Of a DNA stretch of 64,000 nt, positions 28,690 to 40,982 are shown in pieces (position 1 is the first letter of the stretch; the number at the start of each line of letters is the position of its first letter). The notes beneath the pieces were generated by a model. That model was not told where the DNA came from. It saw nothing but the letters and a program-made list of their open reading frames with translations, and did not search any database. A program made the position numbers and the translations under genes. Source of the stretch: Croceicoccus sp. Ery15 (GTDB lineage Bacteria; Pseudomonadota; Alphaproteobacteria; Sphingomonadales; Sphingomonadaceae); contig NZ_CP087588.1 of the NCBI RefSeq assembly GCF_020985305.1, forward strand, positions 3,533,501 through 3,597,500. Reading direction: 5' to 3'.

Positions 28690-31511
28690 CCTTTCCGCTC
28701 CTCTTCGTTTTCCGCCGGTTGCGCAGAGGAAACAGATTTCTGCAACCTTTGTAAAGCGTCATCGAGCGTCAGGCGGTGAACCGGTGTCCCTTGGGGAAAG
28801 GCCGACAGCAGGCGCGACGGGAAGGCGGGCGACAGCACGACAAAGCGGCCCCTGTCCTCCTTGCTGCGGATCAGCCGGCCGAACGCCTGCGCGATCCGCG
28901 CGCGTACGATGGCGTCGTCATAGGCCTGCCGGTTGGCATCGAATTGCTGCATATGCGCGGCGCGGCGGGCGCGGTGCAGGATCGACGGCTTGGCCCACGG
29001 AACCTGCTCCATCACCACCAGCCGCAGCGAATCGCCCGGCACGTCCACCCCGTCGCGCAATGCATCGGTGCCCAGCAGGGACGCGCGCGGATCGTCGCGG
29101 AAGATATCGACCAAAGTGCCCGTGTCGATCGGGTCTACATGCTGCGCGTATAGCGGCAGCCCGCCGCGCGCCAGCCGGTCGGCAATGCGCGCATGCACCG
29201 CGCGCAGCCGCCGGATCGCGGTGAACAGGCCCAGCACGCCGCCGCCCGATGCCTCGATCAGCCTTCCATAGGCAGCCGCCAGCGCGCCGATATCGCCGCG
29301 CGGCACATCGGTCACGATCAGCACTTCGGCCTGCGATGCGTAATCGAACGGGCTCGCTGCCTCGGCCAGCTTTGGGGAAAGGCCCAGATGCCCCGCGCCC
29401 GACCGCGCCACGGCCCGCGCCCAGTCGGGATCGCGGCCCCCTTCACCGTCCGACGGGGCAGATCGGTCGCATAATGTCGCGCTGGTCTGCATCACCCCGT
29501 GCGCGGGTTCCAGAACGGTCGCGGCAAAGGGCTTCATCGGGTCCAGCCAGTGGCGGTGCAGGCCGATATCGAACTCGCGCGCCTCGGCCCGGTCCACCGC
29601 CAGCCAGTCGACGAAATCGGGATCGGCGGGGCCGCCCATGCGCGCCAGCAATGCCTCCCACGCGGCCAGCGTATCGGTCCGCCACGACAGCGCGTGGCGC
29701 GCGCCCTCGATCCGCTGGCGGGTCTGCCCGTCCATCCAGTCGGGCGCATCCTCTCCGCTGGCGATCAGCGCATCCAGCCGTGCCGTCAGCTTCAGCAGCG
29801 GCTGGCGCAGGCGGGCCAGCGCCTCGCGCGCGTCGGCGGCGGCTTCCAGAAACGGGCCGTCCAGATCGGCGGCCTCGGTCTCGATCCCGTAACCTGCCTC
29901 TCCGCTGCCGCTTTCGTCGCGCGAATGGGTCAGGCGGCGCACATGGGCCAGCAGGGTTTCGACCGCGCCCAGCGGCTCCCCTTCGGCAATGCGGGCCAGC
30001 CAGCCGTCCGCGGGCAGCATCATGGCGGCATCGCGCGCATCGGAAATCGCCTTGCCCGCCATATCGTCATAGCTGGCGACATCGGCCAGCCGCGCCGAAA
30101 GGCCGCGCCGCCGCCCGCTGCGGGCCTGACCCGCTTTCGTTTCGGGGCCCAGCACCCAGCGGCGCATCTCGATCGCCTCGCTCCCCGACAATTGCGCGGC
30201 AAAGGTGGAATCGGCGGCATCGAACAGATGATGCCCCTCGTCGAATACGATGCGGGCAGGGCGGGCGTTGGGCCCTTCCTCGCGATGCTGGGCGCGGGCG
30301 GCGTGAACCATGACCAGCGCGTGATTGGCGATGACCAGATCGGCATGGGCGGAATCGCGCGCGGCGCGTTCGATGAAACAGCGCTTGAAATGCGGGCAAC
30401 CGGCATAGACGCATTCGCCGCGCCGGTCGGTCAGCGCGGCAAGGCCCCGCTTGCGGAACAGCGTGGGCAGCCAGCCGGGCAGATCCCCGCCGACCATGTC
30501 GCCATCCTCGGTAAAGGCGGCCCAGCGCGCCACCAGCTGCGCGAAAATCGCGGGCCTGCCGGTAAAGCCGCCGCCTTGCAGCGCGTCTTCCAGATTGAGG
30601 AGGCACAGATAATTGTCGCGACCCTTGCGCACCACGACGGCGGGGGTTTCGCGCGCAGCCTCATCAGTCGGCCACGCGCGGCGGCTCTCGCGCCGCAATT
30701 GCCGTTGCAGCGCCTTGGTAAAGGTCGATACCCAGACCGTCCCGCCCGATTGCTGCGACCATAGCGAGGCGGGCGCGAGATAGCCCAATGTCTTGCCGAC
30801 ACCGGTGCCTGCCTCTGCCAGCAGCATATTGGGCTGGCCCCTTTCGCGGCGCGGTTCGAACACATGGGCGGCGGCACGGGCGTAGTCGCGCTGCCCCTCG
30901 CGCCGTTCGGACCCGTGACCAGTCAGGTCGTCGAGCCGGTCTGACACCGCTTCGGGATCGAGCAGCGTATGCGCGGGCTGGGGGCGGGGCGGGCGTTCTT
31001 CCCATTCGGGCAGCTTGGAAAACACCCAGCGTTCGGCCCGTTCGGGGCGTCTGACATGCGGCAACAGCAATTGCGCCCATGGCCAGCGATGCCGGACCAG
31101 CGATTGCAGCACGCTCCACGCGCCTTCGCGTTCGGCCCATTCGTCGCTTTCGCAATGCGCGAACAGCGCAGCGGCGGCGCGGGCGAGCAGCAGCGGGACA
31201 TCGGCCTCCCGCTCCGCTTCCGGCAGGTTCAGCGCATGGGCAAGGCCGCGCGGCGTTGGCACCATGAAGCGTGCGGGATGGACAAAGGCGAACAGTTCCA
31301 GCAGGTCCAGCCCCGACAGTTCGGGATAGCCAAGGCGGCTGGCCACCAGCGGCGCGTTCAGCATCAGCAGCGGAGTCTCCGCCGCCGCCATGATCGCCTC
31401 TCCGCGCGAAAAGCTGCGCGTGTCCCCGCCGGTCATCAGCCAGCAGCCCGAATGGCTGGCATGCAGCGCGGGCAGGTTCAGGGCAGGAACAGGAGACATG
31501 CTTTCGGGCAT
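28686..31511 (-). CDS. DinG/XPD-type ATP-dependent DNA helicase
   Basis: Superfamily 2 5'-to-3' helicase of about 941 residues, starting at MPESMSPVPAL (Met at 31499 is an alternative). After a 200-residue N-terminal extension the Walker A motif AGTGVGKTLGY appears near 240. A cysteine cluster ECVYAGCPHFKRCFIERA fits the iron-sulphur domain, the helicase box is VFDEGHHLF near 420, and the C-terminal region has QAFGRLIRSKEDRG. Probably in DNA repair. The sequence upstream of 31511 reads on as an open frame but lacks support. Confidence 0.88.
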   Translation of the reverse strand: MPESMSPVPALNLPALHASHSGCWLMTGGDTRSFSRGEAIMAAAETPLLMLNAPLVASRLGYPELSGLDLLELFAFVHPARFMVPTPRGLAHALNLPEAEREADVPLLLARAAAALFAHCESDEWAEREGAWSVLQSLVRHRWPWAQLLLPHVRRPERAERWVFSKLPEWEERPPRPQPAHTLLDPEAVSDRLDDLTGHGSERREGQRDYARAAAHVFEPRRERGQPNMLLAEAGTGVGKTLGYLAPASLWSQQSGGTVWVSTFTKALQRQLRRESRRAWPTDEAARETPAVVVRKGRDNYLCLLNLEDALQGGGFTGRPAIFAQLVARWAAFTEDGDMVGGDLPGWLPTLFRKRGLAALTDRRGECVYAGCPHFKRCFIERAARDSAHADLVIANHALVMVHAARAQHREEGPNARPARIVFDEGHHLFDAADSTFAAQLSGSEAIEMRRWVLGPETKAGQARSGRRRGLSARLADVASYDDMAGKAISDARDAAMMLPADGWLARIAEGEPLGAVETLLAHVRRLTHSRDESGSGEAGYGIETEAADLDGPFLEAAADAREALARLRQPLLKLTARLDALIASGEDAPDWMDGQTRQRIEGARHALSWRTDTLAAWEALLARMGGPADPDFVDWLAVDRAEAREFDIGLHRHWLDPMKPFAATVLEPAHGVMQTSATLCDRSAPSDGEGGRDPDWARAVARSGAGHLGLSPKLAEAASPFDYASQAEVLIVTDVPRGDIGALAAAYGRLIEASGGGVLGLFTAIRRLRAVHARIADRLARGGLPLYAQHVDPIDTGTLVDIFRDDPRASLLGTDALRDGVDVPGDSLRLVVMEQVPWAKPSILHRARRAAHMQQFDANRQAYDDAIVRARIAQAFGRLIRSKEDRGRFVVLSPAFPSRLLSAFPQGTPVHRLTLDDALQRLQKSVSSAQPAENEEERKG

Positions 31512-31597
31512 CGACCCGAAGATAGGAATTGCGGCACGGAAAGGGAACGGCGCAAAGGGCGCTATTCCCCGTTCAGATCGGTGTGCGGCGAATGGCC

Positions 31598-32221
31598 TTA
31601 GGCGGCGCGCGCGTCCAGCGGCGCATCCGCCACGCGGCAGCAATCGCAGCCGTCGGCGCTCTGCGTGACCAGCGCGGTCAGCTGCGCGTCGATCTGTTCG
31701 CCATGCTTTGCCTCAAGCGTGCGGCGGACAAGCCGCGATACGACCGAGGGAGCGTCCCTGCCATCACCGTCGCGCTTGTGGACAAAGCCCGACACATGCA
31801 TCCACTGATGCATCAGATGGGCGGCGTAATTCACGCGGTCATCCGCCGCCATGCAGCGCGCCAGAAACCAGCGCGCGCTGAAAATCGGCAGCGTGCCGAT
31901 ACGCGTCGCGCCGATCACGCCCTTGCCATCGGCATCGTCGGGCAGATCGGCAATTTCCACCGACAGGTTCAGCGCGTGATCGCCGCAATGGCCGGATTCG
32001 CGGCCATGCACGATGCGGTCCCATACGCCTTCGCCGTCCAGTTCGCGGATATTGCCGTGGCGACCCTGCCAGCTTGCGCTGGAATAATCGGCCTGACGGA
32101 CGGACCCGCCGAAACCGGGGGCCTGAACCGCTTCGCGCAGCAGCGCGACGGACTGGCGGATGAAGGCAAGCTCGGCGTCGGTCGCGCCGGCGGTGTCGTG
32201 CAGGATTACCGATACGGTCAT
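31598..32221 (-). CDS. Conserved hypothetical protein with HQWMHVSGF motif
   Basis: 207 residues starting at MTVSVILHD. No known domain recognised. Features include HCGDHALNLSVEI, a possible metal pattern HLMHQWMHVSGFVH, and a Cys-rich tail DGCDCCRV. The rich His and Cys content suggests metal or cofactor binding, as inference. It has no signal peptide. A start at 32260 is possible but weaker. Confidence 0.6.
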   Translation of the reverse strand: MTVSVILHDTAGATDAELAFIRQSVALLREAVQAPGFGGSVRQADYSSASWQGRHGNIRELDGEGVWDRIVHGRESGHCGDHALNLSVEIADLPDDADGKGVIGATRIGTLPIFSARWFLARCMAADDRVNYAAHLMHQWMHVSGFVHKRDGDGRDAPSVVSRLVRRTLEAKHGEQIDAQLTALVTQSADGCDCCRVADAPLDARAA

Positions 32222-32389
32222 AATGGCTCCAACGCAGGCCATGAGAAAAGTTTCCGACAAAGCGCACGGGCCGCATCTGTCAGCTTCATGACCCTAATAT
32301 GATGGAGCGAATATCGGCTTAACGGCGAATTCGGGAAATGTTCATAATTGATTTGTTCGGTATTCGGACAAGTATTGCCGTGCCGCGTT

Positions 32390-32875
32390 TCAGCACCAAT
32401 TACCCTTGTAACCCTGCCAGCGTTCGGCCAGCCCCTCGTCAATCAGAATATCGCCAAGGCTTTGTCCGCCGCGCGTCACCCGCCGCAGCAGGCGGCCATA
32501 GCGGTCGGCTTCCTCATCGCCCTTTTCCAGAGAAAACGGCCCGTCGTTCATCAATTCGGTCAGCCGCGCGGTCGCCTGCAGGCCTAGCCGGTATTCGCGG
32601 TCGCACTGGGGCGATGATGTCTCGGGCGTATTGATGTCGAGGATGCGGATCTTGTCGCCCGCGAACCAGATCGTATCGCCATCGACCACGCAATTGATGC
32701 GCTGCGGCCCGTCGCAGCTGGTGAAATGGGCACGCAGCACATCGTCGGGCGCGGCCACCGGCGCGGCCAGCGCCTGTTCGCCGCCATCGCCAAAGGGCAG
32801 GCCGTAACGCAAGGTGACGCCGAACCCGATCAGAAACACGGCAAGGACGAGGATGATGAAACCGGTGTTGCGCAT
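32390..32875 (-). CDS. Thermonuclease-like (SNase) protein with N-terminal membrane anchor
   Basis: 161-residue protein, start at MRNTGFIILVLAVFLIGFG, which is a signal anchor. The SNase domain has VVDGDTIWFAGDKIRILDIN then TPETSSP, with Arg and Glu of the active site and a later GRLLRRV. Likely a periplasm-facing nuclease or structural SN domain. It ends GYKGNWC. Upstream of crtB's 3' end with about 95 bp between. Confidence 0.85.
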   Translation of the reverse strand: MRNTGFIILVLAVFLIGFGVTLRYGLPFGDGGEQALAAPVAAPDDVLRAHFTSCDGPQRINCVVDGDTIWFAGDKIRILDINTPETSSPQCDREYRLGLQATARLTELMNDGPFSLEKGDEEADRYGRLLRRVTRGGQSLGDILIDEGLAERWQGYKGNWC

Positions 32876-32969
32876 GGTTGCCTTGGTCTGGCTGGAAGGA
32901 ATCACGGTCCCCGCCTGTCACGCAGCGGCACGGCGCGAAAGGGTTTGCGAACACTCATGAACAGGCACG

Positions 32970-33959
32970 TTACGCCGCGAGTATCAACACGCGGTTACCT
33001 GCCGCCCTTTCGCGCAATTCGGCCAGCGACCAGCGCCGTTTCGCGGCCTCGTCCGCGCAATGCGGGCCGACGGGGCGCAGCGATCCCAGCCAGGAATGCG
33101 CCAGCCAGCCCAGCTTTTCCGCTTTGGTCGTATGGGCGCGGTGGTCCCATGCATGGGTGCCCGCCGCCTCTACCTTGCGGGCGATGCCGCCATAGATGCC
33201 GGTGGCGGCCAGCACGGCCCAGCGATGGCGGAACCGCAAACGCGCCGCGCCGATGCGGGCCGAAGCCTCGTGCGCGCGGGCAATCTCGCACGCGCGGTGG
33301 ACCAGCTCGACCAGCTGGGCGCGATACATCGGCTTCATATGCTGGCCGGGCGGGATATCGACATCGACCAGCCATTCGACCGGCAGGTAACAGCGCCCCG
33401 CCGCGTCATCCTCCCACACGTCGCGCACGATATTGGCCAGCTGGAACGCAAGGCCCAGATCGCAGGCCCGCTCCAGCGTATCCTCGTCTTGCGGGGAAAC
33501 GCCCATGACCAGCGCCATCATCACGCCGACCGCGCCCGCGACGTGATAGCAATATTCCATCATGTCGCCCTCGCTGCGCGGTCGCCAGTCCGCCGCGTCG
33601 AGCACGAAGCCCGCGATCACATCGTCGCAATGCGCCTGTGTTATGCCGCATTCGCGCGCCACCAGACCCAGCCCGTCGAACGCGGGATCGCCCGTCGCCT
33701 CTCCGGCCAGCGCCTGCGCGGTGCGGGTGCGGAGCAAGGCAACCCGCTCCTTCGCGCCTTCCTGCTGACCCAGGGCTCCGCCCATATCCTGCGCATCGGC
33801 CAGATCGTCGCAGGCGCGGCACCATGCATAAAGCAGCCAGACCTTTTCGCGCGTTTCGCGGTCGAACAGGCGGCTGGCGGCGGAAAAGCTTTTCGAACCC
33901 TTGCCGATCGCGCGCTGCGCATGGGCGACCAGTTCGGAGCGGGACAGAACCTCGGCCAT
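32970..33959 (-). CDS. crtB: Phytoene synthase
   Basis: Condenses two geranylgeranyl diphosphates to phytoene. The 329-residue protein has the first aspartate motif CRACDDLAD (51-55) and the second in NIVRDVWEDDAAGRCYLP, both needed for magnesium-diphosphate binding. It is the last gene of crtY-crtI-crtB, starting five bases after the crtI stop. Complete and apparently functional despite the frameshift in the upstream crtI; polar effects are possible. Confidence 0.96.
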   Translation of the reverse strand: MAEVLSRSELVAHAQRAIGKGSKSFSAASRLFDRETREKVWLLYAWCRACDDLADAQDMGGALGQQEGAKERVALLRTRTAQALAGEATGDPAFDGLGLVARECGITQAHCDDVIAGFVLDAADWRPRSEGDMMEYCYHVAGAVGVMMALVMGVSPQDEDTLERACDLGLAFQLANIVRDVWEDDAAGRCYLPVEWLVDVDIPPGQHMKPMYRAQLVELVHRACEIARAHEASARIGAARLRFRHRWAVLAATGIYGGIARKVEAAGTHAWDHRAHTTKAEKLGWLAHSWLGSLRPVGPHCADEAAKRRWSLAELRERAAGNRVLILAA

Positions 33960-33964
33960 GCGGC

Positions 33965-35474
33965 TCAGCGCCTTGCCAGATCGGACAGCATCAGCCGCGC
34001 CGTTGCCCGCGCGCTGCCGACCACGCCGGGAATCCCCGCGCCCGGATGCGTGCCCGCGCCGGTGAAATAGAGATTGGTAATCTCGTCATCGCGGTTGTGG
34101 GTGCGGAAATAAGCGCTTTGCGTCAGGATCGGTTCAAGGCTGAACGCGCTGCCCAGATGGGCGTTGAGGTCATGGGTGAAATCGAACGGCGTATAATGGA
34201 ACTTCGTCACGATCCGGTCGTGCAGATCGGGCATCAGCCTTTTCGCAACCTCGTCCAATACGCGCTTTTCAAGGGCGGGGCCTGCCTTGTTCCAGTCCAC
34301 CGGCAGCTTGCCGCGATGGGCGACGGGGACCAGCGCATAGAAGGTCGAATGCCCCTTGGGTGCCATGCCGCTGTCGGTGGCGCTGGGATGGTGGAGATAG
34401 ACCGAGAAATCGCGCGGCAGCACGCCATGGTCGTAAATATCCTCCAGCAGCCCCTTATACCGCGGGCCGAACAGGATCATGTGGTGCGGAATATCGGGAA
34501 AGGTCCCCTTCACGCCGAAATGCACCACGAACAGGCTGGGCGAGAACCGCTTTTTCGCCAGCTTTGCCGCGACCTGCGGGCCGCGCCGGTTGCCGGTCAG
34601 CAAATCGCGATAGGAATGCATCACATCGGCATTGCTGGCCACCGCGTCGAAATTCTCGCGCCACCCGCTGGCGCAGGTGATGCCCGTCGCGCGATTGCCC
34701 GCGGTTTCGATCGCGGTCACCGGATCGCCCAGCCGCACCGTGCCGCCCAGCCGTTCGAAATGTCTGACCATGCCCGCGATCAGCCGGTTGGTGCCCCCCC
34801 TTGGCCCACCACACGCCGCCATCCTTTTCCAGCTTGTGGATCAGCGCATAGATCGAACTGGTCGCCATCGGATTGCCGCCCACCAGCAGCGTATGAAAGC
34901 TTAACGCCTCGCGCAGTTTTTCGTCCGATACAAAGCTGGAAACGATGGAATAGACCGACCGCCACGCCTGATATTTCATCAGCGCGGGCGCGGCTTTCAG
35001 CATGGATTTGAAATCGAGGAAGGGCACATGGCCCAGCTTCACATAGCCTTCGCGCCAGACGCCTTCGGAATATTGGAGGAATTCCTCGTACCCCGCCAGA
35101 TCGTCGGGATTGAGCTTGGCGATTTCGCGCGCCAGTTTCGCATTGTCGTTCGAGTAATCGAAATTGGTCCCGTCGTCCCAGTTCAGGCGGTAGAACGGCA
35201 TCACGGGGACCAGCTCGACATCCTCGTCCATCTCGTGATCGGTCAGCCGCCACAGCGCGCGCAGGCAATCGGGATCGGTGATGACGGTGGGGCCCGCGTC
35301 GAAGGTAAAACCGTCACGCTCCCAGAAATAGGCGCGCCCGCCGGGCTTGTCGCGCCCTTCGACCAGAGTGGTGGCAATGCCCGATGCCTGCAAACGTATG
35401 GCAAGGGCAAGCCCGCCGAAACCGGCGCCGATCACGGCGGCGCGCTGGGGTTTCGGCTTTGTTTCGGAATTCAT
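33965..35474 (-). pseudogene. crtI: Phytoene desaturase, single-base frameshift in a run of seven G
   Basis: The product should desaturate phytoene to lycopene with FAD (GAGFGGLALAIR near the N-terminus). The gene is split into two frames: residues 1-227 run to VWWAKGG, and homology resumes with TNRLIAGMVRHF one base out of register. The break is the plus-strand run of seven C at 34794-34800; six would restore a continuous 502-residue protein of normal length with the C-terminal GAGTHPGAGIPGV motif intact. It may be a sequencing error, a true mutation, or a slippage switch. It overlaps crtY by four bases. Confidence 0.9.
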
Positions 35475-36664
35475 CGATCCACCTTAAGCGAAGAGGGGGC
35501 GCCAATACCGGCCAGCACCAGCGCGGCTTTCGTTAAAGGAACAGGCGGCTTGCCCGCAAGCACCCGCGCCATATCGGCGGTGGTGCTGCCCCCTGCATAG
35601 AAACGTTCGATCAACCCTTCGTTCAAACGATAGAACCGCTGCAATACGCGGTAACGCCGGTCGGGTTCCGCCGCGCCGAACAACATGGCTGCCAGCATGC
35701 GGTAAAACCGCCCGCGCTGCCAGTGCGCCTTGGCATATTGGTGCGACGCGCCCGCGATGGCGGGGCCGTCCAGATGCGGCAGGGCGGCGATATGATGCGC
35801 AAACCGCACCGCATCGGGCAGGGAATAGCTGGTCAGCGGCTGGAACAGGCCCGCGCGCACACCCGCCAGCGCCACGCCGCGGGGCACGCCGCGCCACAGC
35901 GCCGCGAAATCGCCGCCCGTCACCACCGGCAGCACGCCCGTCTCCTCGCGCGATATGCGCGCGATGCACCAGCCCTGTGCGCCGGCATGGTCGGCAATGC
36001 GCTGCGCCAGCGTGTCGCGGTCAAGCGCGGGCGCATCGGCGTAATAGGTATCCTCCACGAACAGCGACTTTTCCGCGAATGGCAGCACATAAACGAAGCG
36101 GTACCCGTCATGCTGCGGCACGCTGGCATCCATCACCACCGGACGGGTCAGCCCGTGCGGCGCTTCCAGTTCCAGCATCTGCCCCGCAAATTTCTGCCAC
36201 CCGCCTTTCAGCGCGCGCAATTGCGCAGGCCCGATCCCGCGCGCGTCGATCACCGCGCGGGCCGCGATCCGCTCACCGCTGTCCAGCACCACGCCATGCC
36301 CGTCCAGCGCGGCGACATTGGTGCCTGTCATTACCGCATCGGGGGGCAGGGCACCCGCCACCGCCCGCGCCAGATTGTCCGACGTCACCGACCGATAGGC
36401 GGTCGGCAGGCTGCGGCGATATTCGGGGAACGCCACATCATAGCCGCCGTCCCAGCGCGCCGCGACCAGCGGTTCGACCAGATCGCGGCTGGCAGGCGCG
36501 ATATCGCTGGCGAAGAACGACCACAGATGATGCCCGCCGATGGCCGGCCCGCCCTCTATCAGCGCGACCGACACATCGGGCCGCCTTGCCCGCAGGGCCA
36601 GCGCGATCAGCGCGCCCGAAAGCCCGCCGCCCGCAATGGCGATATCGAATATCCGCGCACCCAT
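35471..36664 (-). CDS. crtY: Lycopene beta-cyclase
   Basis: FAD/NAD-type cyclase converting lycopene to beta-carotene. The 397-residue protein starts MGARIFDIAIAGGGLSGALI (dinucleotide fold), with EGGPAIGGHHLWSFF and RVIDARG-like AVIDARGIGP, GLFQPLTSYSLPDAV in the middle, and RFYRLNEGLIERFYAG near the end. First gene of crtYIB; the promoter should lie in 36665-36780, opposite the thiC leader. No crtE, crtZ or crtW in the window. Confidence 0.96.
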   Translation of the reverse strand: MGARIFDIAIAGGGLSGALIALALRARRPDVSVALIEGGPAIGGHHLWSFFASDIAPASRDLVEPLVAARWDGGYDVAFPEYRRSLPTAYRSVTSDNLARAVAGALPPDAVMTGTNVAALDGHGVVLDSGERIAARAVIDARGIGPAQLRALKGGWQKFAGQMLELEAPHGLTRPVVMDASVPQHDGYRFVYVLPFAEKSLFVEDTYYADAPALDRDTLAQRIADHAGAQGWCIARISREETGVLPVVTGGDFAALWRGVPRGVALAGVRAGLFQPLTSYSLPDAVRFAHHIAALPHLDGPAIAGASHQYAKAHWQRGRFYRMLAAMLFGAAEPDRRYRVLQRFYRLNEGLIERFYAGGSTTADMARVLAGKPPVPLTKAALVLAGIGAPSSLKVDR

Positions 36665-36788
36665 CGCGCCCAGCCTTAGGGCCAGAACGCGAAGTCAGCC
36701 ATAGCGAAATGGCCGGCGCCGCTGGTCCACGGCGGCTGCTCGTCCTGCGCCCTCTTTACGCTTATGCGATCCGCGCCTAATATCGCCG

Positions 36789-38839
<2,051 letters not shown>

Positions 38840-38858
38840 GGGGTTAAATGGTGATTTG

Positions 38859-39336
38859 ATGCCAGACGAAGAAGACGAAAAATCTGATTGCGTTATTCCA
38901 CCTGCAATGAAAATTGAGTCAGTTTCTAAATATCTGGTCAATCAAATCCCCGAAGAAGCTCGCGATGTTGCTGAGTATGTTGAGGGACAAGCTCACAATG
39001 AGAAGGTATCTCATTGTGAGCTTGTGAAAACAGAGTACGTATTCGCAGAGCGGTATGATGTGTGGGATGTCCACACAGACAAAAATCGTTGGTGGGTAAT
39101 TACAAACCTAACAAATTTGTATCAGCAGTCCGATTTCCCTAGCCTTGATTATTTACTGTCATTTCACATCGGTTTAATGGCACGTTTATCAGCTAAGGAA
39201 GGGAAGAACCATTCAAATGGCGAGGTGGATTTTGCGCCGCTGAGCCGTAAAGTTGATCAAATCTCTCATCGGCTAGACGAGGCAGATGAGGCGGAAGATT
39301 TTCAAAATATCGGTCTGCTCTGCCGTGAAGCGCTAG
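38859..39336 (+). pseudogene. 5' part of an accessory gene cut by IS1380 copy 3
   Basis: N-terminal 159 codons of a protein that, once the IS and one CTAG are removed, continues in frame at 40987 and totals about 305 residues. It starts at MPDEEDEKSD, 19 bases after the thiC stop. The segment contains WWVITNLTNLYQQSDFPSLD and a helical FQNIGLLCREAL motif at the break, which recalls HEPN-like helical domains seen in defence and abortive-infection proteins, though only as a loose resemblance. Base composition is clearly AT-richer than the surroundings, a sign of transfer. In the present sequence it reads on into the IS for about 17 codons before a stop. Confidence 0.8.
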
Positions 39337-40982
39337 CCCGTCGTATTCACCAAACCGGTCCTAAAGGGTTAGCGGGAGTGGCCTAAGCCTCTGATCTGAA
39401 TTAGGAACTGGGTGTCTAAGCCGAACCTGCCGCAGGGCAGAAAATGCCACAGGTCACCCCCGCATGAACAACGATATCGCAAGCGCATTTGGATTCCCAG
39501 CAGTCGGCCGCAAGAAAGTCACAGCCGCTTTCGACGGCGGCCGGCTTACCTCGGATGGCGGCGTGTTGCTGCTGGCACAGGCCGAACGAGCGATGGGGAT
39601 CTGCCAGCGGCTTGCAGCCTGCATTTCCGATCCGCGTGACCCGGGCAGAGTGGTGCATCACCTCGACGATATCCTGCGCGCCCGCATCTTTGCGATCAGC
39701 TGTGGCTATGAGGACGCCGATGATCTCGACGCTCTGCGCGACGATCCGGGCTTCCGCCTGGCGCTGGGCAAGCTGCCGGGATCGGGCGTGGGGCTTGCGA
39801 GCCAACCGACCATGAGCCGGTGGGAAAATGCGCCGACTACGCGCGAGTTGGCCAGGATGATGGCCGCGATGATCGACATCTACTGCGCCAGCTATCCCGC
39901 CGCGCCGGCGGCGGTGACGCTGGATATCGATGACACCTGTGATGTCGTGCACGGCTATCAGCAACTCTCGTTCTGGAACGGTCATCACGGGGAGCGCTGC
40001 TTCCTGCCGATTCATGTCTACGACACCGCCACCGGTCGGCCGGTGGCAATGCTGCTGCGCACCGGCAAGACACCGTCGGGCGCCGAAGCTGCCGGCCACA
40101 TCCGGCGCCTGATGCGCCATCTGCGTCGGCACTGGCCTGAGACGCACATCACCATCCGCGGCGACGGGCACTATGGCCGGCCCGAGGTCATGGCCTTGTG
40201 CGAGGCGGCCGGCGTCGATTACGTGTTCGGCCTGCCAACCAACGCCGCGCTGCGTGCTGATCCCGAAATCGTCGTTGCCGCCGATGCCTGCGCGGTTAAA
40301 CGGGCTCAGCGCCAATATCCGGTCCTGCGAGGCTATGCCGAGACCCGCTACGGCGCCAAAAGCTGGAAATGCCAGCGCCGCGTTGTCGCCCGGATTGAGG
40401 CCAGCACGCTGGGCATGGACATTCGCTATGTCGTCACCTCGCTGACCGAAGGCTCGGCCGAGCACATCTACGACACGCTGTACTGCGCCCGCGGTCAGGC
40501 CGAGAACCTGATCAAGCGCCACAAGAGCCAGCTCGCCAGCGATCGCACCTCGTGCCGCTCGGCGGGCGCCAACCAGATGCGCCTCATCCTGCACACCGCC
40601 GCATACTGGCTCCTGTGGCGAATCCAGCAGGAAATCCCAAGAGCCACCGCACTCGCCACCGCCGAGTTCGCCACGCTGCGCCTGCGCCTGCTCAAGGTCG
40701 CTGCCCGCGTCATCGAAACCGCCACGCGTATCCGCGTCGCCTTCGCTTCGGCTTGCCCGGATGCCGGTGTGTTCAAGGCCATCACCACCAGTCTGCGACC
40801 AGCGCCCACATAGCAAGAGCGGCGGTGCCGCCGAACCCCTGAGCCCCAGTCCATCAACCTCGAAAAGCCCATTGCTCCTGCCGCGGTGAAAAACGCCGGT
40901 GGAGGCGTGCGCCTTGATCAATCAGGCACCGCCACATCGCCGTCCGAACAACACGAAGCGGTAGCCTCATGAATAGGACGGG
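39337..40982 (+). mobile_element. IS1380-family insertion sequence, copy 3 (1,646 bp, diverged)
   Basis: Same length as copies 1 and 2, ending in CCCGTCGTATTCACC on the left and, read inward, CCCGTCCTATTCATGAGG on the right. Flanked by CTAG (39333-39336 and 40983-40986). The sequence differs from the other two throughout, including a different non-coding tail near the right end. It is therefore an older lineage or a separate arrival. It splits one accessory gene exactly in frame. Confidence 0.96.
39464..40813 (+). CDS. IS1380 family transposase (copy 3)
   Basis: Intact 449-residue DDE transposase beginning MNNDIASAFGFPAV. By eye about 40 residues differ from copies 1 and 2 (roughly 90% identity), while the catalytic motifs DIDDT, RGDGHY and RGQAENLIK are unchanged. 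The preceding ATG at 39444, equivalent to the upstream Met in copies 1 and 2, runs into a TGA at once here, which fixes the true start at MNNDIAS. Substitutions are scattered with no stop, so it may still be active. Confidence 0.96.
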   Translation: MNNDIASAFGFPAVGRKKVTAAFDGGRLTSDGGVLLLAQAERAMGICQRLAACISDPRDPGRVVHHLDDILRARIFAISCGYEDADDLDALRDDPGFRLALGKLPGSGVGLASQPTMSRWENAPTTRELARMMAAMIDIYCASYPAAPAAVTLDIDDTCDVVHGYQQLSFWNGHHGERCFLPIHVYDTATGRPVAMLLRTGKTPSGAEAAGHIRRLMRHLRRHWPETHITIRGDGHYGRPEVMALCEAAGVDYVFGLPTNAALRADPEIVVAADACAVKRAQRQYPVLRGYAETRYGAKSWKCQRRVVARIEASTLGMDIRYVVTSLTEGSAEHIYDTLYCARGQAENLIKRHKSQLASDRTSCRSAGANQMRLILHTAAYWLLWRIQQEIPRATALATAEFATLRLRLLKVAARVIETATRIRVAFASACPDAGVFKAITTSLRPAPT

